From positions 1,094,501-1,158,500 of the forward strand of contig NZ_CP091037.1 in assembly GCF_021534965.1 (NCBI RefSeq): 64,000 bases of DNA, written 5' to 3'. Shown here piece by piece: positions 1 through 11,000 of this stretch (its first letter is position 1; every line of letters begins with the position of its first letter). The notes under the pieces are model-generated. The model made no database searches. It worked only from the letters and a program-made list of their open reading frames with translations, and was not told the origin of the DNA. This DNA is from Muricauda sp. SCSIO 65647 (GTDB taxonomy: Bacteria > Bacteroidota > Bacteroidia > Flavobacteriales > Flavobacteriaceae). Made by a program: the position numbers and the translations under genes.

Positions 1-321
1 GGGCATCGGCATTTTTTCCTTAAACTTTTCAAGAATGGGAGTAGAGCCTTTCCAAAGCAGATTGGCGGCATTTTCAATGGTTCCCTTTTTGCTTGAAGCG
101 TTTGGGGCACCGATACCGCAGCCCAGTATATTGGCCTCGACATCCAATTCGCCCAACAACGAATCCACAACACCTTTGGCTTGGTCGAGATAAGCATTCA
201 GGTCTGGGTATTCTTTGGTTCTGAAATTCTTTTTGATCAAACAGTTCCCGTCTTTGTCAACGAGTCCGATCTTTGTTTTTGTACCGCCAATATCGATTCC
301 GATTACCAAATCCATAGTCAT
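1..321 (-). CDS. ROK-family sugar kinase, N-terminal part (cut by window edge)
   Basis: The reverse strand reads MTMDLVIGIDIGGTKTKIGL, an N-terminal phosphate-binding loop (DIGGTKTKIGLVD) of the ROK family of glucokinases and related sugar kinases. A later stretch, GCGIGAPNAS, matches the conserved G-x-G-x-P element. Only the first 107 codons lie in the window, so the C-terminal CXCGXXGC zinc motif cannot be checked. ATG codons at 321 and 315 are both possible starts. The gene diverges from the xylulokinase gene across only 77 bp, which suggests a shared control region and a role in phosphorylating imported sugars such as glucose, mannose or fructose. The family call is firm; the substrate is unknown. 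Confidence 0.85.
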   Translation of the reverse strand, partial: MTMDLVIGIDIGGTKTKIGLVDKDGNCLIKKNFRTKEYPDLNAYLDQAKGVVDSLLGELDVEANILGCGIGAPNASSKKGTIENAANLLWKGSTPILEKFKEKMPMP

Positions 322-398
322 AAGCTTTTGCCCTAAAAATAATTCATTTGTTAGTTTTTTTGATATTTTTAGAAATGTTTCTCTTACGCTGACATTCA

Positions 399-1880
399 TT
401 GTATTATTTAGGAATAGATTTAGGGAGTTCATCCATCAAGATTGCCCTTGTTGAAAGTACCAATGGCAAAAGCTTGGAAGTGGTACAGGTGCCCGAGACC
501 GAAATGGGCATGGATTCGCCCCAAAAGGGATGGGCCGAACAAGATCCTGAGATTTGGTGGCAATTGGTCTGCGAGGGAATACAAAAAATCAAAGCAGTGA
601 CAGGAGTTGCGCCGAAAGATATTGAAGCCATCGGCATCGCCTATCAAATGCACGGGCTGGTCATTGTCGATGAGGATGGAAAACCCCTGCGAAAGTCCAT
701 TATCTGGTGTGATGGCAGGGCCGTCGAAATCGGCAGGGAAGCCTACGGCGCTATTGGGGAAACCTATTGCGATGCACATTTACTGAATTCCCCGGCAAAT
801 TTTACCGCTTCAAAATTGGCCTGGGTAAAACAGCATGAACCAACCATTTATGATAGGGTCTATAAATTTATGTTGCCGGGCGACTATATCGCCTATCGTT
901 TTTCAAACACGATCAACACGACCATATCTGGTCTTTCAGAAGGTATTTTTTGGGATTTCAAGCAAGATGGGGTTTCGAAAGCGGTTTTAGACCACTTCAA
1001 AATTTCCAGTGAAACCATGCCCGAAATCGTTCCGACCTTTGGCATTCAAAGTACGGTTTTTGGCAAAGGGGCTGAAGAAAGTGGCCTGCTTGAAGGCACC
1101 TCAATTCTTTATAGGGCCGGCGACCAACCCAATAATGCGCTTTCATTGAATGTGTTACGGCCCGGCGAGGTAGCGGCCACGGGGGGCACTTCGGGAGTGA
1201 TGTACGCCGTCACCGATAACCTGTCCGTGACCGAATGTGCAAGGGTCAACAACTTTGCCCATGTCAACTATGAAACAGGAAAACAAAAAAATATCGGCAA
1301 GCTGCTCTGTATCAATGGCGCTGGAATTCAATATCGCTGGTTGCTGAACAATCTTTCGGTTTCTTCTTATGAAGAAATGAACCGAATGGCATCAGAAATA
1401 GAGATCGGGTCAGATGGTGTTTGCCTCGTTCCTTTCGGCAACGGTGCCGAACGTATGTTGCTGAACCGGGACATCGGAACCAGGATCGTCAACCTCAGCT
1501 TGAACAGGCACCATAAGGGGCATCTCTGCAGGGCGGCATTGGAGGGCATTGCCTTTTCTTTTGTCTATGGGTTTGAGATCATGCAAAAAGATGGCATCGA
1601 GCCAAAGGTCATACGGGCGGGCAACGACAATCTCTTCCGTTCCGAAATCTTTTCGAATACTATTGTGGCCCTCATTGAAAAAGAGATTGAAATTTATGAC
1701 ACTACCGGAGCGATCGGTGCGGCAAGGGCCTGTGCCCTAGAAAATGGGGACTATGCGAATTTTTCTTCCTTTATGAAAGATGACCATATCTTGACTTATT
1801 CACCCAAGGGTGATAACAGCCCCTATAAAAAAGCTTATGAACTTTGGAAAAAAGAACTGAACTTGATTTTAAATAACTAA
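399..1880 (+). CDS. xylB: Xylulokinase
   Basis: This FGGY-family kinase phosphorylates D-xylulose to D-xylulose 5-phosphate in the cytoplasm, the second step of the xylose isomerase pathway. The 493-residue length is normal for the family. The N-terminus [18 protein letters not shown] is the ATP phosphate-binding loop. [11 protein letters not shown] followed by WCDGRA is the xylulokinase substrate region, AGDQPNN and [10 protein letters not shown] form the central active site, and [13 protein letters not shown] is the C-terminal nucleotide-binding segment. The start is a TTG codon at 399: an in-frame TGA lies at 390-392 and no ATG precedes the glycine-rich loop. The next gene, xylose isomerase, begins 10 bp after the stop, so the two form an operon. 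Confidence 0.95.
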   Translation: MYYLGIDLGSSSIKIALVESTNGKSLEVVQVPETEMGMDSPQKGWAEQDPEIWWQLVCEGIQKIKAVTGVAPKDIEAIGIAYQMHGLVIVDEDGKPLRKSIIWCDGRAVEIGREAYGAIGETYCDAHLLNSPANFTASKLAWVKQHEPTIYDRVYKFMLPGDYIAYRFSNTINTTISGLSEGIFWDFKQDGVSKAVLDHFKISSETMPEIVPTFGIQSTVFGKGAEESGLLEGTSILYRAGDQPNNALSLNVLRPGEVAATGGTSGVMYAVTDNLSVTECARVNNFAHVNYETGKQKNIGKLLCINGAGIQYRWLLNNLSVSSYEEMNRMASEIEIGSDGVCLVPFGNGAERMLLNRDIGTRIVNLSLNRHHKGHLCRAALEGIAFSFVYGFEIMQKDGIEPKVIRAGNDNLFRSEIFSNTIVALIEKEIEIYDTTGAIGAARACALENGDYANFSSFMKDDHILTYSPKGDNSPYKKAYELWKKELNLILNN

Positions 1881-1890
1881 AAACACGGCA

Positions 1891-3216
1891 ATGGCAGTAC
1901 TGGGCAACACCGAATATTTCAAGGGAATCGGGGAAATACAATATGAAGGCAAAGATTCAGACAATCCCCTGGCATACAAGTTTTACGATCCCGAGCTAAT
2001 GGTAGCGGGCAAGACCATGCGAGAACACTTCAAATTTGCCATGGCCTACTGGCATACACTGTGCGGTACCGGCGGAGATCCCTTTGGGCCCGGAACCAAA
2101 GATTTTCCCTGGGCGACAGCTTCCGATCCTTTGGAGGCCGCCAAAGAGAAAGCGGATGCCGCCTTTGAGTTCATCACCAAAATGGGCTTTGATTACTATT
2201 GTTTTCACGACTATGATTTGGTCGATGAAGCGAATACACTGGCAGAATCGGAAAAAAGGGTCCTGCAAACGGTCGATTACCTAAAGGAAAAAATGAAGGC
2301 TTCGGGTGTAAAGCTCTTATGGGGAACGGCGAACCTTTTTTCACACCCAAGATATATGAACGGTGCCGCTTCAAACCCCAACTTTGATGTGGTGGCGAGA
2401 GCGGGGGCCCAATTAAAGGTCGCGCTGGATGCCACTATCGAACTCAATGGTGAAAACTACGTGTTCTGGGGTGGCCGTGAAGGCTATATGTCACTTTTGA
2501 ACACCAACATGAAATTAGAGCAGGACAATATTGGCCGTTTTATGCGAATGGCAAGGGACTATGCGCGTTCGCAAGGTTTTAAGGGCACCTTCTTCATCGA
2601 GCCCAAGCCCATGGAGCCCTCAAAGCACCAGTACGATTTTGATGCGGCGACTTCCATCAACTTCATCAGGGAACAGGGTCTTGAAAATGATTTCAAATTG
2701 AACATCGAGGTGAACCATGCCACGCTGGCACAGCATACCTTTCAACACGAACTGCAAGTGGCGGCCAATGCCGGAATGCTGGGGAGCATCGATGCCAACC
2801 GCGGTGATTACCAAAACGGATGGGACACCGACCAGTTTCCCAACAACATTCTCGAAACGGCAGAGGCCATGCTGGTATTCTTAAAAGCTGGGGGGCTTCA
2901 GGGCGGCGGTATCAACTTTGATGCGAAAACACGAAGAAACTCAACAGACCTAGAAGATATATTCATAGCACATATCGGCGGTGCCGACACCTTTGCCAGA
3001 GGTTTGTTGGTGGCCGATGCGGTAATCAACCATTCGAATTATGAAGCGTTGCTCAACAATCGTTACGCTTCCTTTGGTTCAGGAAAAGGTGCCGATTTCA
3101 TTGCAGAAAAACTGACCTTAAACGAGTTAGCAGCGTATGCCAAATCACGGGCAGAGCCTGAACAGATCAGTGGAAAACAAGAATTGTATGAGAATATGCT
3201 GAACCAGTATCTTTAA
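1891..3216 (+). CDS. xylA: Xylose isomerase
   Basis: Interconverts D-xylose and D-xylulose with two divalent metal ions; a TIM-barrel enzyme of the longer (group II) type at 441 residues. Signatures seen are CFHDYDL with the catalytic histidine, [25 protein letters not shown] with the metal-binding Glu and catalytic Lys, [12 protein letters not shown]-like [10 protein letters not shown], and [20 protein letters not shown] with the aspartate metal ligands. It lies 10 bp downstream of xylulokinase. Together they feed xylulose 5-phosphate to the pentose phosphate pathway. No xylose transporter or XylR-type regulator follows it. Confidence 0.97.
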   Translation: MAVLGNTEYFKGIGEIQYEGKDSDNPLAYKFYDPELMVAGKTMREHFKFAMAYWHTLCGTGGDPFGPGTKDFPWATASDPLEAAKEKADAAFEFITKMGFDYYCFHDYDLVDEANTLAESEKRVLQTVDYLKEKMKASGVKLLWGTANLFSHPRYMNGAASNPNFDVVARAGAQLKVALDATIELNGENYVFWGGREGYMSLLNTNMKLEQDNIGRFMRMARDYARSQGFKGTFFIEPKPMEPSKHQYDFDAATSINFIREQGLENDFKLNIEVNHATLAQHTFQHELQVAANAGMLGSIDANRGDYQNGWDTDQFPNNILETAEAMLVFLKAGGLQGGGINFDAKTRRNSTDLEDIFIAHIGGADTFARGLLVADAVINHSNYEALLNNRYASFGSGKGADFIAEKLTLNELAAYAKSRAEPEQISGKQELYENMLNQYL

Positions 3217-3222
3217 AGAAAC

Positions 3223-3252
3223 AGCCTCCAACTTTGGTAGGGAGCTTTTTTT
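3223..3252 (+). terminator. Possible intrinsic terminator after xylA
   Basis: Seven bases after the xylA stop, AGCCTCC (3223-3229) can pair imperfectly with GGGAGCT (3240-3246), followed by a run of seven T (3246-3252). An alternative stem is GGGAG (3240-3244) with CTCCC (3256-3260). The stem is weak, but its placement and T tract fit. The rest of the gap to 3446 shows no gene. Confidence 0.35.
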
Positions 3253-3445
3253 GGACTCCCTTCAAAGCCCCCCTTTTAACAAAGTTTACCATTTCTGACT
3301 ATTTGTTTGATAACATTGGGGATTGGATCAATCGTTTTTTGAACTTGAGATTACACCCCCTAAGACAACCGATCGATCAACATTCCAAAACCTCCAATAA
3401 GAATTTGAGTATTTGATTGATTATCTTTAGAGACAACTAAAATTC

Positions 3446-4288
3446 ATGAAAATGAAAAACTATATAGCCCTATTGCTTATTGTAGGTTTAGTAATTCTTG
3501 GATCCTGCAGATCAAAAAGCGAAAGTAATACTGTATCAGAGGAAGTTCACGAAGAACTTGCCGTAAAGGTAAAAGGAGAAGAGGTGACCTATGCTACCGA
3601 TTCGACCAATCTTAAGGGATACATTGCATATGACATCAACACTGAAGGAAAGCGCCCTGGCGTATTGATTGTCCATGAATGGTGGGGGCATAATGATTAT
3701 GTACGCCAACGAGCAGATATGTTGGCTGAACTTGGATATACTGCAATGGCTGTTGATATGTATGGTGATGGAAAACTGGCAGATCATCCTGATGATGCAG
3801 GAAAGTTTGCGAAGAGTGTTATGACAAATCTGCCAGAAGCCACGGCCCGTTTTAATGCGGCCATGAATTTATTACGATCCCATGCTTCGGTAGACGGGGA
3901 AAAGATAGGAGCCATAGGGTATTGTTTTGGGGGCAGTGTGGTATTGACAATGGCCAATTCAGGGGCAGATTTAGACGCGGTCGCGGCCTTTCATAGTGGG
4001 GTTCAACTACCAGTAATGCCCAACAAAGAGCTTAAGGCCAAAGTTTTGGTCTGCAACGGGGCAGATGATCCGTTTATAAGCCCAGAATCTGTGGTCGCAT
4101 TTAAAAGTGCTCTAGATTCAATCAATGCCGATTATAAATATGTATCATACCCAGGTGTAAAACACAGTTTTACCAGTAAGGAGGCAGATGCCAATGGCGA
4201 GAAGTTCGGATTGCCTTTGGCATACGATGCAGATGCGGACGGAAAGTCTTGGGCAAGTTTACAACAGTTATTTTCAGAAGCGTTTTAG
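3446..4288 (+). CDS. Dienelactone hydrolase family lipoprotein
   Basis: Alpha/beta hydrolase of the dienelactone hydrolase family, 280 residues. The N-terminus is a lipoprotein signal ending in LVILGSC with Cys21 as the lipidated residue, so the enzyme is exported and membrane-anchored. The core has PGVLIVHEWWGHNDYVRQRA (oxyanion/Glu region), the nucleophile elbow GYCFGGS with a catalytic Cys instead of Ser as in classical dienelactone hydrolases, then NGADDPFIS (Asp) and VKHSFTS (His). It probably hydrolyses small esters or lactones; the substrate is unknown. It is monocistronic, with the next gene converging from the other strand. Confidence 0.85.
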   Translation: MKMKNYIALLLIVGLVILGSCRSKSESNTVSEEVHEELAVKVKGEEVTYATDSTNLKGYIAYDINTEGKRPGVLIVHEWWGHNDYVRQRADMLAELGYTAMAVDMYGDGKLADHPDDAGKFAKSVMTNLPEATARFNAAMNLLRSHASVDGEKIGAIGYCFGGSVVLTMANSGADLDAVAAFHSGVQLPVMPNKELKAKVLVCNGADDPFISPESVVAFKSALDSINADYKYVSYPGVKHSFTSKEADANGEKFGLPLAYDADADGKSWASLQQLFSEAF

Positions 4289-4395
4289 AGAAGTCTGGTT
4301 TCAATTTACTTAATTGCCGATCAAGAGTTTTTTAGACTTTCATCTATGTATAAGCTATCGTTTTAATGCGATTTATACACTATTGGCATCCGTAT

Positions 4396-5460
4396 TTATT
4401 CCTTAAACTGTATTGACTTCAGGGGTACGGTATATTCTATTCTTTGATTATCATGTATATCCCAGGTCTCCATTATAATTTCGGTATTCCCATCATTCCA
4501 TTGAATGGTGATCAATCCGAAATGATTGTCCATTATGGGGCCTTCGATTCTGTTGTTATTGGGAGCTGCAAATTTCCAGGTAGAGGAAAGGCCACTTGAG
4601 GTAAAATCAAAGATTGGATAGAAGTCTGTTTCTAGTTTTGATATTTCAGAATAATGAACATCTCCAGAAATAAATAAAACACCACTCGCTTTTGTACTTT
4701 TGATCAGGTCTAGCATTCGCTTTCTCTCATGGGGAAAATTGGCCCATGCCTCATATCCATTCCATTCTATTCCAAATTGGGTTCCAGAACCGATGATCTT
4801 TATGTCTGAAGGCACTTGCAACTCTTTTTCCAACCAATTCCATTGTTCTTCACCCAATAATGTTGGGGTTGCTTCTGTATGGGGGGCATAGTCTTTCTTG
4901 TAAAAATCATATCTATCGTCATGGTCGAATTCTCCCCCATATGGCTTTAGATCATCTCTAAAAGTTCTGCCATCAAGTAATATTATTTGAAGCGTATTGT
5001 CTCCATAATCATATAGGTAAGAATGATATATGCCTTTGTGTTCTCTCCTTTGCGAAGATTCGGGTTCTTCAAAGAAGTCAAGAAATATCTGCTTTGATTC
5101 TTCTTTATAAGGATACGATTTTCCAATATCGTTCCATCCATAATCATGATCATCCCATGTTGCCAAAATTGGCACTTGGCTCTTTAGGTTTTTATAGGAC
5201 GGTTTGGCACCCAATAGTTGATATTTTGCCCGTAGAGTGTCCATTTCTTTTGTGTCGCCGTAGATATTATCACCCAAAAAAATAAACATATCAGGGCTAT
5301 GCTCGGTTACCGTATTGAATATCGGAAGTGGGTGGTCTTCATGACCACAAGAACCAAAGGCAATTTTTGTTGTTTTGAAATCGGTCTTGGCTTTCGTTGA
5401 ATCTGCACATGAATAAAGAACCAAGAAAGAGATGCAGGCTACCGCTAATTTTGTTTTCAT
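4396..5460 (-). CDS. PhoD-like metallophosphatase / phosphodiesterase lipoprotein
   Basis: Resembles the PhoD family of calcium/iron alkaline phosphatases and phosphodiesterases. Motifs seen are IAFGSCGHED, FIFLGDNIYGDT (metal-binding GDN), ILATWDDHDYGWND (DDHD), and GVLFISGDVHYSEIS near the C-terminus (GDVH). The start is set at 5460 because MKTKLAVACISFLVLYSC then forms a proper lipoprotein signal with the lipidated Cys in LYSC; an upstream ATG at 5487 would add nine residues in front of it. An exported lipoprotein that would release phosphate from phosphoesters in the periplasm or at the cell surface. It converges on the hydrolase gene and is transcribed alone. Confidence 0.85.
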   Translation of the reverse strand: MKTKLAVACISFLVLYSCADSTKAKTDFKTTKIAFGSCGHEDHPLPIFNTVTEHSPDMFIFLGDNIYGDTKEMDTLRAKYQLLGAKPSYKNLKSQVPILATWDDHDYGWNDIGKSYPYKEESKQIFLDFFEEPESSQRREHKGIYHSYLYDYGDNTLQIILLDGRTFRDDLKPYGGEFDHDDRYDFYKKDYAPHTEATPTLLGEEQWNWLEKELQVPSDIKIIGSGTQFGIEWNGYEAWANFPHERKRMLDLIKSTKASGVLFISGDVHYSEISKLETDFYPIFDFTSSGLSSTWKFAAPNNNRIEGPIMDNHFGLITIQWNDGNTEIIMETWDIHDNQRIEYTVPLKSIQFKE

Positions 5461-5598
5461 GTTTATTTTATTGTTGTCAACGGACAATTATATGTGGAGT
5501 ATGACCACAGGGAATAACCTGCCATATATAATGTTGGCCATAGTTTTTATTACCTAAATTTCCGTTTTTTGAACGATTACGACAAATAGCAAACTGGC

Positions 5599-7542
5599 CT
5601 ATTTGCCACTATTTAATTCGACATTCTTTACTGTCTCTTCTAACCATTTATAGAATTCTCTTTGCCAGACTAAGCTGTTTTGGGCTGAAAGCACCCAGTG
5701 GTTTTCTTCCGGGAAAAATAAAAGTCTTGATTTTATGCCTTGCAGCTGGGCAGCCTGAAAAGCTTCCAATCCCTGTCCAATTGGCACCCTAAAATCTTTT
5801 CCTCCTTGAATGATCAAGATGGGTGTATCCCATTTGTCCACAAAGTTTATCGGATTAAATTCGGTATAAGATCTTTGAGCGGCAGTATTTTCATTATCCC
5901 AATAAGCTCCACCGAGATCCCAATTCACAAAAAATAATTCTTCGGTGGTTCCATACATTGATCTCCAATTGAAAATGCCATCGTGGGAAATAAATGACTT
6001 AAATCTACCATCGTGTCTTGAAGCCAAATAAAAAACAGAGTATCCTCCATAACTTGCCCCAATGCAACCCAATCTATCTGTATCCACATATGTTTCTTTT
6101 GCAACGTCATCAATTGCAGAAAGGTAATCGTCCATATTTTGTCCACCATAATCTTTTGAGATTTGTTCGTTCCATTCGACACCGAAACCGGGCATACCTC
6201 TTCTGTTGGGGGCGACGACGATGTAACCATTTGCGGCCATAAGTTGAAAGTTCCATCTGAAAGAATAAAACTGGGACAAAGCACCTTGGGGTCCGCCTTG
6301 ACAATAAAGAAGCGTGGGATATTTTTTGGTCGGGTCAAAATCTGGAGGATAAATCACCCAGGTAACCATATCTTTTCCATCGGTTGTTTTGACCATTCTC
6401 TTTTCTATTTTAGACATTTTGATGTCTTCATATATTTTATCATTTGCTTCAGACAATTGTTTCATTTCACCAGTTCTGACATTCAGATTATAAATTTCGG
6501 TTGCATGATTCATATCTCTTCTATACACAATTAAATGATCCCCACTTTGACCTATAATACCATTTACATCAAATTGACCTTCAGAAATTTGTTTAGGCCT
6601 TGACTTGGTTTTCTTATCAACTGGAACATCGATTTGAAAGACATGAACTGTTCCACCAACTGGAGCATTATAATAAATCTTTGATTCATCTTCGCTCCAA
6701 ATAAACCCATTGACAGTACCATCCCAGTCTTTGGTAAGATTCACGTCTCCTTCAGGTAACCTAACGATTATGTCATTCTTATCGGACTCATAACCATCTC
6801 TTTGCATTTGCAACCAAGCGAGGGTGCCTTTGGAAGAAAATGCAGGATGTGTATCATACCCTTTATTGTTTTCTGTAAGGTTGGTTGTTTGTTTTGTTTC
6901 TATGTTATACTCATAGATATCTGAATTAGTGCTGACAGCATATTCGGTGCCGGCCAATTTTTTAGTGACGTACAATACTTTTTTAGAATCGGGACTCCAT
7001 ATATAATCTTCATCGCCACCAAATGGTTTCTGAGGACAATCAAACGGTCTCCCTTCCATCAAGTCAATTCCACTATCTGGGGTTTCGGTTGCAGATTGTA
7101 AAAATATATGGCTATAGGATCCATCTTCCCAAGTATCCCAGTGTCTGTAGTTGAGTTGATCATATATGAAAACATTTGAATTGGGAACGTCATTATAATG
7201 ATCACTGCCATTTACTTTCTCGAGTTTCACTTCTTTGGCGATCAACTTCCATTTTCCGTCGGCGGATACATTTTTATCTTTCACCTGCTGCCCAACTTCA
7301 CCCAAAAATTCCTCCGGGCCTCCACCATGTACGGAAACTGAAAATGTTTTACTCGAGCGCTCATTTGTCTTTAAATCAAAAGATGATGTTTTGTAAATTA
7401 CTTGTTTCCCGTCATTGCTTAGGCCCAAAGCCGAAACTCTATTTAATTCAATTAGCTGCTCTGGTGTCATTACTTTAGATTGGCCGATTCCATAAGCAAC
7501 AATAAAGATGTTACATAGTGTTAATATCAAAATCTTTTTCAT
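5599..7542 (-). CDS. S9 family (prolyl oligopeptidase / dipeptidyl peptidase type) serine peptidase
   Basis: Exported serine peptidase of about 647 residues. A signal peptide (MKKILILTLCNIFIVAYGIG) is followed by a PD40-type beta-propeller (for example DYIWSPDSKKVLYV and FSSKGTLAWL) and a C-terminal alpha/beta hydrolase domain. The nucleophile motif is GASYGGY (Ser497), the acid lies in GGKDFRVP (Asp583) and the base in ENHWV (His615), so the triad is intact. The family removes dipeptides or cleaves short oligopeptides. Start 7542 is chosen over the ATG at 7590, which would add 16 residues before the signal peptide and fall on a promoter-like element. Confidence 0.9.
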   Translation of the reverse strand: MKKILILTLCNIFIVAYGIGQSKVMTPEQLIELNRVSALGLSNDGKQVIYKTSSFDLKTNERSSKTFSVSVHGGGPEEFLGEVGQQVKDKNVSADGKWKLIAKEVKLEKVNGSDHYNDVPNSNVFIYDQLNYRHWDTWEDGSYSHIFLQSATETPDSGIDLMEGRPFDCPQKPFGGDEDYIWSPDSKKVLYVTKKLAGTEYAVSTNSDIYEYNIETKQTTNLTENNKGYDTHPAFSSKGTLAWLQMQRDGYESDKNDIIVRLPEGDVNLTKDWDGTVNGFIWSEDESKIYYNAPVGGTVHVFQIDVPVDKKTKSRPKQISEGQFDVNGIIGQSGDHLIVYRRDMNHATEIYNLNVRTGEMKQLSEANDKIYEDIKMSKIEKRMVKTTDGKDMVTWVIYPPDFDPTKKYPTLLYCQGGPQGALSQFYSFRWNFQLMAANGYIVVAPNRRGMPGFGVEWNEQISKDYGGQNMDDYLSAIDDVAKETYVDTDRLGCIGASYGGYSVFYLASRHDGRFKSFISHDGIFNWRSMYGTTEELFFVNWDLGGAYWDNENTAAQRSYTEFNPINFVDKWDTPILIIQGGKDFRVPIGQGLEAFQAAQLQGIKSRLLFFPEENHWVLSAQNSLVWQREFYKWLEETVKNVELNSGK

Positions 7543-7587
7543 TATCAATATTGTTAAAGTTTCGATGGTGAAGTTAAGGAATTGCAT

Positions 7588-7595
7588 CAAACCTA
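7588..7595 (-). promoter_or_regulatory. Putative -7 promoter element for the S9 peptidase gene
   Basis: The reverse strand reads TAGGTTTG, matching the Bacteroidota -7 consensus TAnnTTTG. It lies about 45 bp upstream of the ATG at 7542. The -33 region is only loosely T-rich. It supports the downstream start choice. Confidence 0.4.
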
Positions 7596-8087
7596 AATAC
7601 AGTTTTCATTATATCTAAACCATGCCAAGGGAATTAATATAATAGCCTTCTGATCATTATTAATGCAGGTTGTTTTACAATTTTTTGAATTGTGGCCAAT
7701 GGTCTCTGCCATGATTTCGGCTGGCGAAATCTGTAAGGATTTTCCAATTCAGATGGTATTTAGAGCTATCCAGTAATACTCTTTGATTAAGGTTTTTTTT
7801 TCAAGGGCTTTGGGCCTACGTATGGGATTACTTATTTAAATTGAGCACAACGCAAGAGTATAGGGCATATGATCTATATATCTTCTGTAGGTGGAACTTT
7901 TACAGTGATTATTTTGATACGGTCCATGTACAAACGGCATTACGGTCGATTTTCTATTATTGACTTTCTTACTTCATATTTTGCGTAGGGTATATTTTTT
8001 GTACTTTGATTCTCGTTTTTGTTCCGTAAGGTTTGATTTCAAGCGATTCCTGCTGTGAAAGTACAACATACATTTCATCATGATTTT
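7596..8087. other. Intergenic region between S9 peptidase and CHAT genes, with a possible ORF remnant
   Basis: About 490 bp without a convincing gene. On the minus strand, 7803-7675 encodes a short open stretch ending DFASRNHGRDHWPQFKKL before a TAA. It begins directly after a TGA and has no start codon, so it looks like the C-terminal tail of a decayed gene that I cannot name. The plus-strand promoter of the CHAT gene is probably at 7980-8008. Confidence 0.35.
7980..8008 (+). promoter_or_regulatory. Putative promoter of the CHAT-TPR gene
   Basis: TTTG at 7980-7983 and TACTTTG at 8002-8008 are separated by 18 bp, close to the Bacteroidota -33 TTTG / -7 TAnnTTTG arrangement. The gene starts about 80 bp downstream. 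Confidence 0.4.
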
Positions 8088-11000
8088 ATGAAAATTGACA
8101 ACAGATTTCTTTTGGTTTTCATGTTTCTTCTACAAGGGTTATTTGCTCAAGAGCATGATACCATTAGGGCCAATGACTATTACCTAAAGGCGAGAGAATA
8201 TGGAGATGCCGCCAACTACAAGAGTTCTATAGCCCATTATAAAAAAGCTAGGGACAGCTACAAAAAGGCATTGCATTGGTCTGGTTATATAAAATCATTG
8301 AACGGATTGGGCGCATGCCATACGCTGTTGTCAGAACATGATCAAGCCCAAGAATATCTACAATTGGCACTTTTAGTTGGGCTTGACAAACTGGGAGAAG
8401 TGCCGGAGATAGGAGATACATATCAAAACCTTGGATTTGATTGGAGTAGACAAGGGCAGTATGAAAAACAATTTGACTGTTATAATAGAGCATTGCAAAT
8501 CAGACTGGACATATTCGGGGAAGCCCACCCTAAAGTGGCCCAGACCTACAGTAGCTTATCGGTCAGTTTCAAGTATCTAGGTGATTATGAAAATGCGCTA
8601 AAAACTGCCAAAAAAGGATTGGATATCCGCCTAAATTCGCTTGGTTCCAACGATTTTAGCCTCTCCCAAGATTATACCAATATCGGGGCCATTTACTTAA
8701 GTAAAGGAGAATTCAAAAATGCCCAAGAATATTTTGAGCGGGCTTTGGATGTGATGGACAGCGCTTCTGGAGAGCAGAATCAATTTAAGGCCATTGGATA
8801 CTCCAATTTAGGAAAATCGTTGGATGCTCAAGGACAATATGACAAGGCCATAGTGGCCTATGAAAATGCTTTGGAGGTATTGATTCAGATACTTGATGAA
8901 AAGCACGTATATGCCGGTATCTTCTACAATAATCTTGGAGCAGCATGGCATAACAATGGCAATGCAGCAAAGGCCTTGAACTATCATGAAAATGCACTGA
9001 ATATATTTACCTCTGCGCTATCTAGACACCATCCTTATGTGGCCACCACCTATATTAACATGGGCAAAAGTTTTGGAGCGCTTAAAAAAGAAGCAAAGGC
9101 CCTTGAATATTTTAATAAGGGCTTGACCATTCAAGACAAGGTCATTGGCCCCGACCATCCTGAATATGCAAATACTTGTTACCTCATTGGGTCGTATTTT
9201 GCAAAACTTGGCCAATGGAACAATGCGCTATCCCATTTTCAAAAAGGTATGGCCGGCCTGTCAAAGCATTTTGATGAAGCCAACATCTATGCGAACCCTT
9301 CTCCCAAACAGGTTGCGACAAAGAACATTCTTTTAGACCTGTTGGCCGCAAAAGCGACGGTTTTATTGTCCCGTTATCAAAAAGGCGCACAAAACACCTT
9401 GGATCTTGAGGGCAGTCTTGCCACCTGTAAAACAGCTTTGCAATTGATTGATCAGCTCAAATTTGAGATTACCTCAACCATCTCTAAACAAGAATTCATA
9501 GAAAAATCAATCCCCGTATACGAAAGATTGATTGAAGTTTCCCATGAATTATTTAAGCAGAACGGCAATCAGGAACATTTAAAACAGGCTTTCGAATTTT
9601 CTGAAAAAAGTAAGGCGTTCCTTTTATTGCAAGAACTCAAGTATTCTGAGATCAAGAAGTACGCCAGAATTCCGGATAGTATTATTGATCAAGAAAAAAA
9701 ACTTAACATAAGATCCGCGTTTTATAAAGGTGAACTCTATTCAGCGATACAGCAAAAAGATTCAATAAAGGCAAAAACGCATAGAGAAAACCTTTTACGA
9801 ACAAGAACAGCCTATGAAGCCGTCAGAAAGGAAATCGAAAATGGATACAGCCGGTATCAACATTTAAAATATGGGACCAAAGAATTTTCTGTAGCCGATG
9901 TCCAAGAAAAACTATTGGATGATCAAAGTCTACTTTTAGAATTTTTTACGGGAAAAGACCAGCTATACCTCTTCACCATTACAAAAAATGATTTTAAGGT
10001 CTTCACCATAAAAAAAACGGTATCATACGAAAAATGGATTCAGGATTTCAGGGAAGGGCTTACCAACTACCAACTGGTAATTGATGCCAACCCAAAAACC
10101 AAGCAAACATTTGTCGAAGCTGCCCATGAACTATATGGGATGCTATTGCGTAAGTCGTTGGATACGTTAAAACAATCCATAAAAAGAATCATTGTGGTTC
10201 CGGATGGGGAGTTGAGTTATCTGAATTTTGAATCCTTGATAACAAAATCCCCCTCGAACTTGAGGAGCTTTAAATACAAAGACATGGCTTATCTGATAAA
10301 GGATTATGCCATAAGTTATGCCTATTCGTCCACATTTCTCAGAAATACCATGGAAGCTACCCTATTCAACACCAGCGAAACGACAAGGTCAGCTTTTGGA
10401 GGATACGCACCGAAATATACATCACCCATCACAATGCCTGCGATTGATATTGGCATTGAAAAAATCGCTGACAATGAAGCCGTTGACATCATTACTTTAC
10501 CAGGAGCGGAGAGGGAAGTTCGCAGCTTAGCTGAAAAACTGAACGGCAAGGCCTGGTTGGGTTCTTCGGCTACTGAAAAGACATTCAAAGAAACAGCCCA
10601 TGGCTATCAAATACTACATCTTGCCATGCACGGACTTTTGAATGACACCGATCCCATGTTCTCAAAATTGCTGTTCGACCAAGATAAAGAAAGTGCTGAG
10701 GATGGCTATTTGAACGCAGCCGAAATCTATAATTTAGAGCTCAATGCCGATTTGGCCGTGCTCAGCGCATGTGAAAGCGGATATGGAAAAATAAACAAGG
10801 GAGAAGGTATGATGAGCCTATCACGTGCGTTCGCGTATGCAGGATGCCCAAGTTTGGTCGCCAGTTTATGGAAAGTACCCGATGAAACCACGGTTTCACC
10901 AATGATTGATTTTTATGATTACCTAATAGAAGGCTTGCCCATTGATAAAGCCTTACAAAAATCAAAATTGGATTATCTTCAAAATATTGAAAACCCGCTG

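Noticed and set aside
215-454. A 79-codon plus-strand open frame at the left end
   Set aside because: It is antisense to the start of the ROK kinase and runs into the xylulokinase gene in another frame.
3234-3416. A 60-codon open frame between xylA and the hydrolase gene
   Set aside because: No signal, domain or coding-like composition, and it overlaps the likely xylA terminator.
4290-4395. A bidirectional terminator between the convergent hydrolase and PhoD-like genes
   Set aside because: GTATAA...TTATAC with an inner ATCG/CGAT can pair, but only with a 3-base bulge and no T tract, so it is too weak to list.
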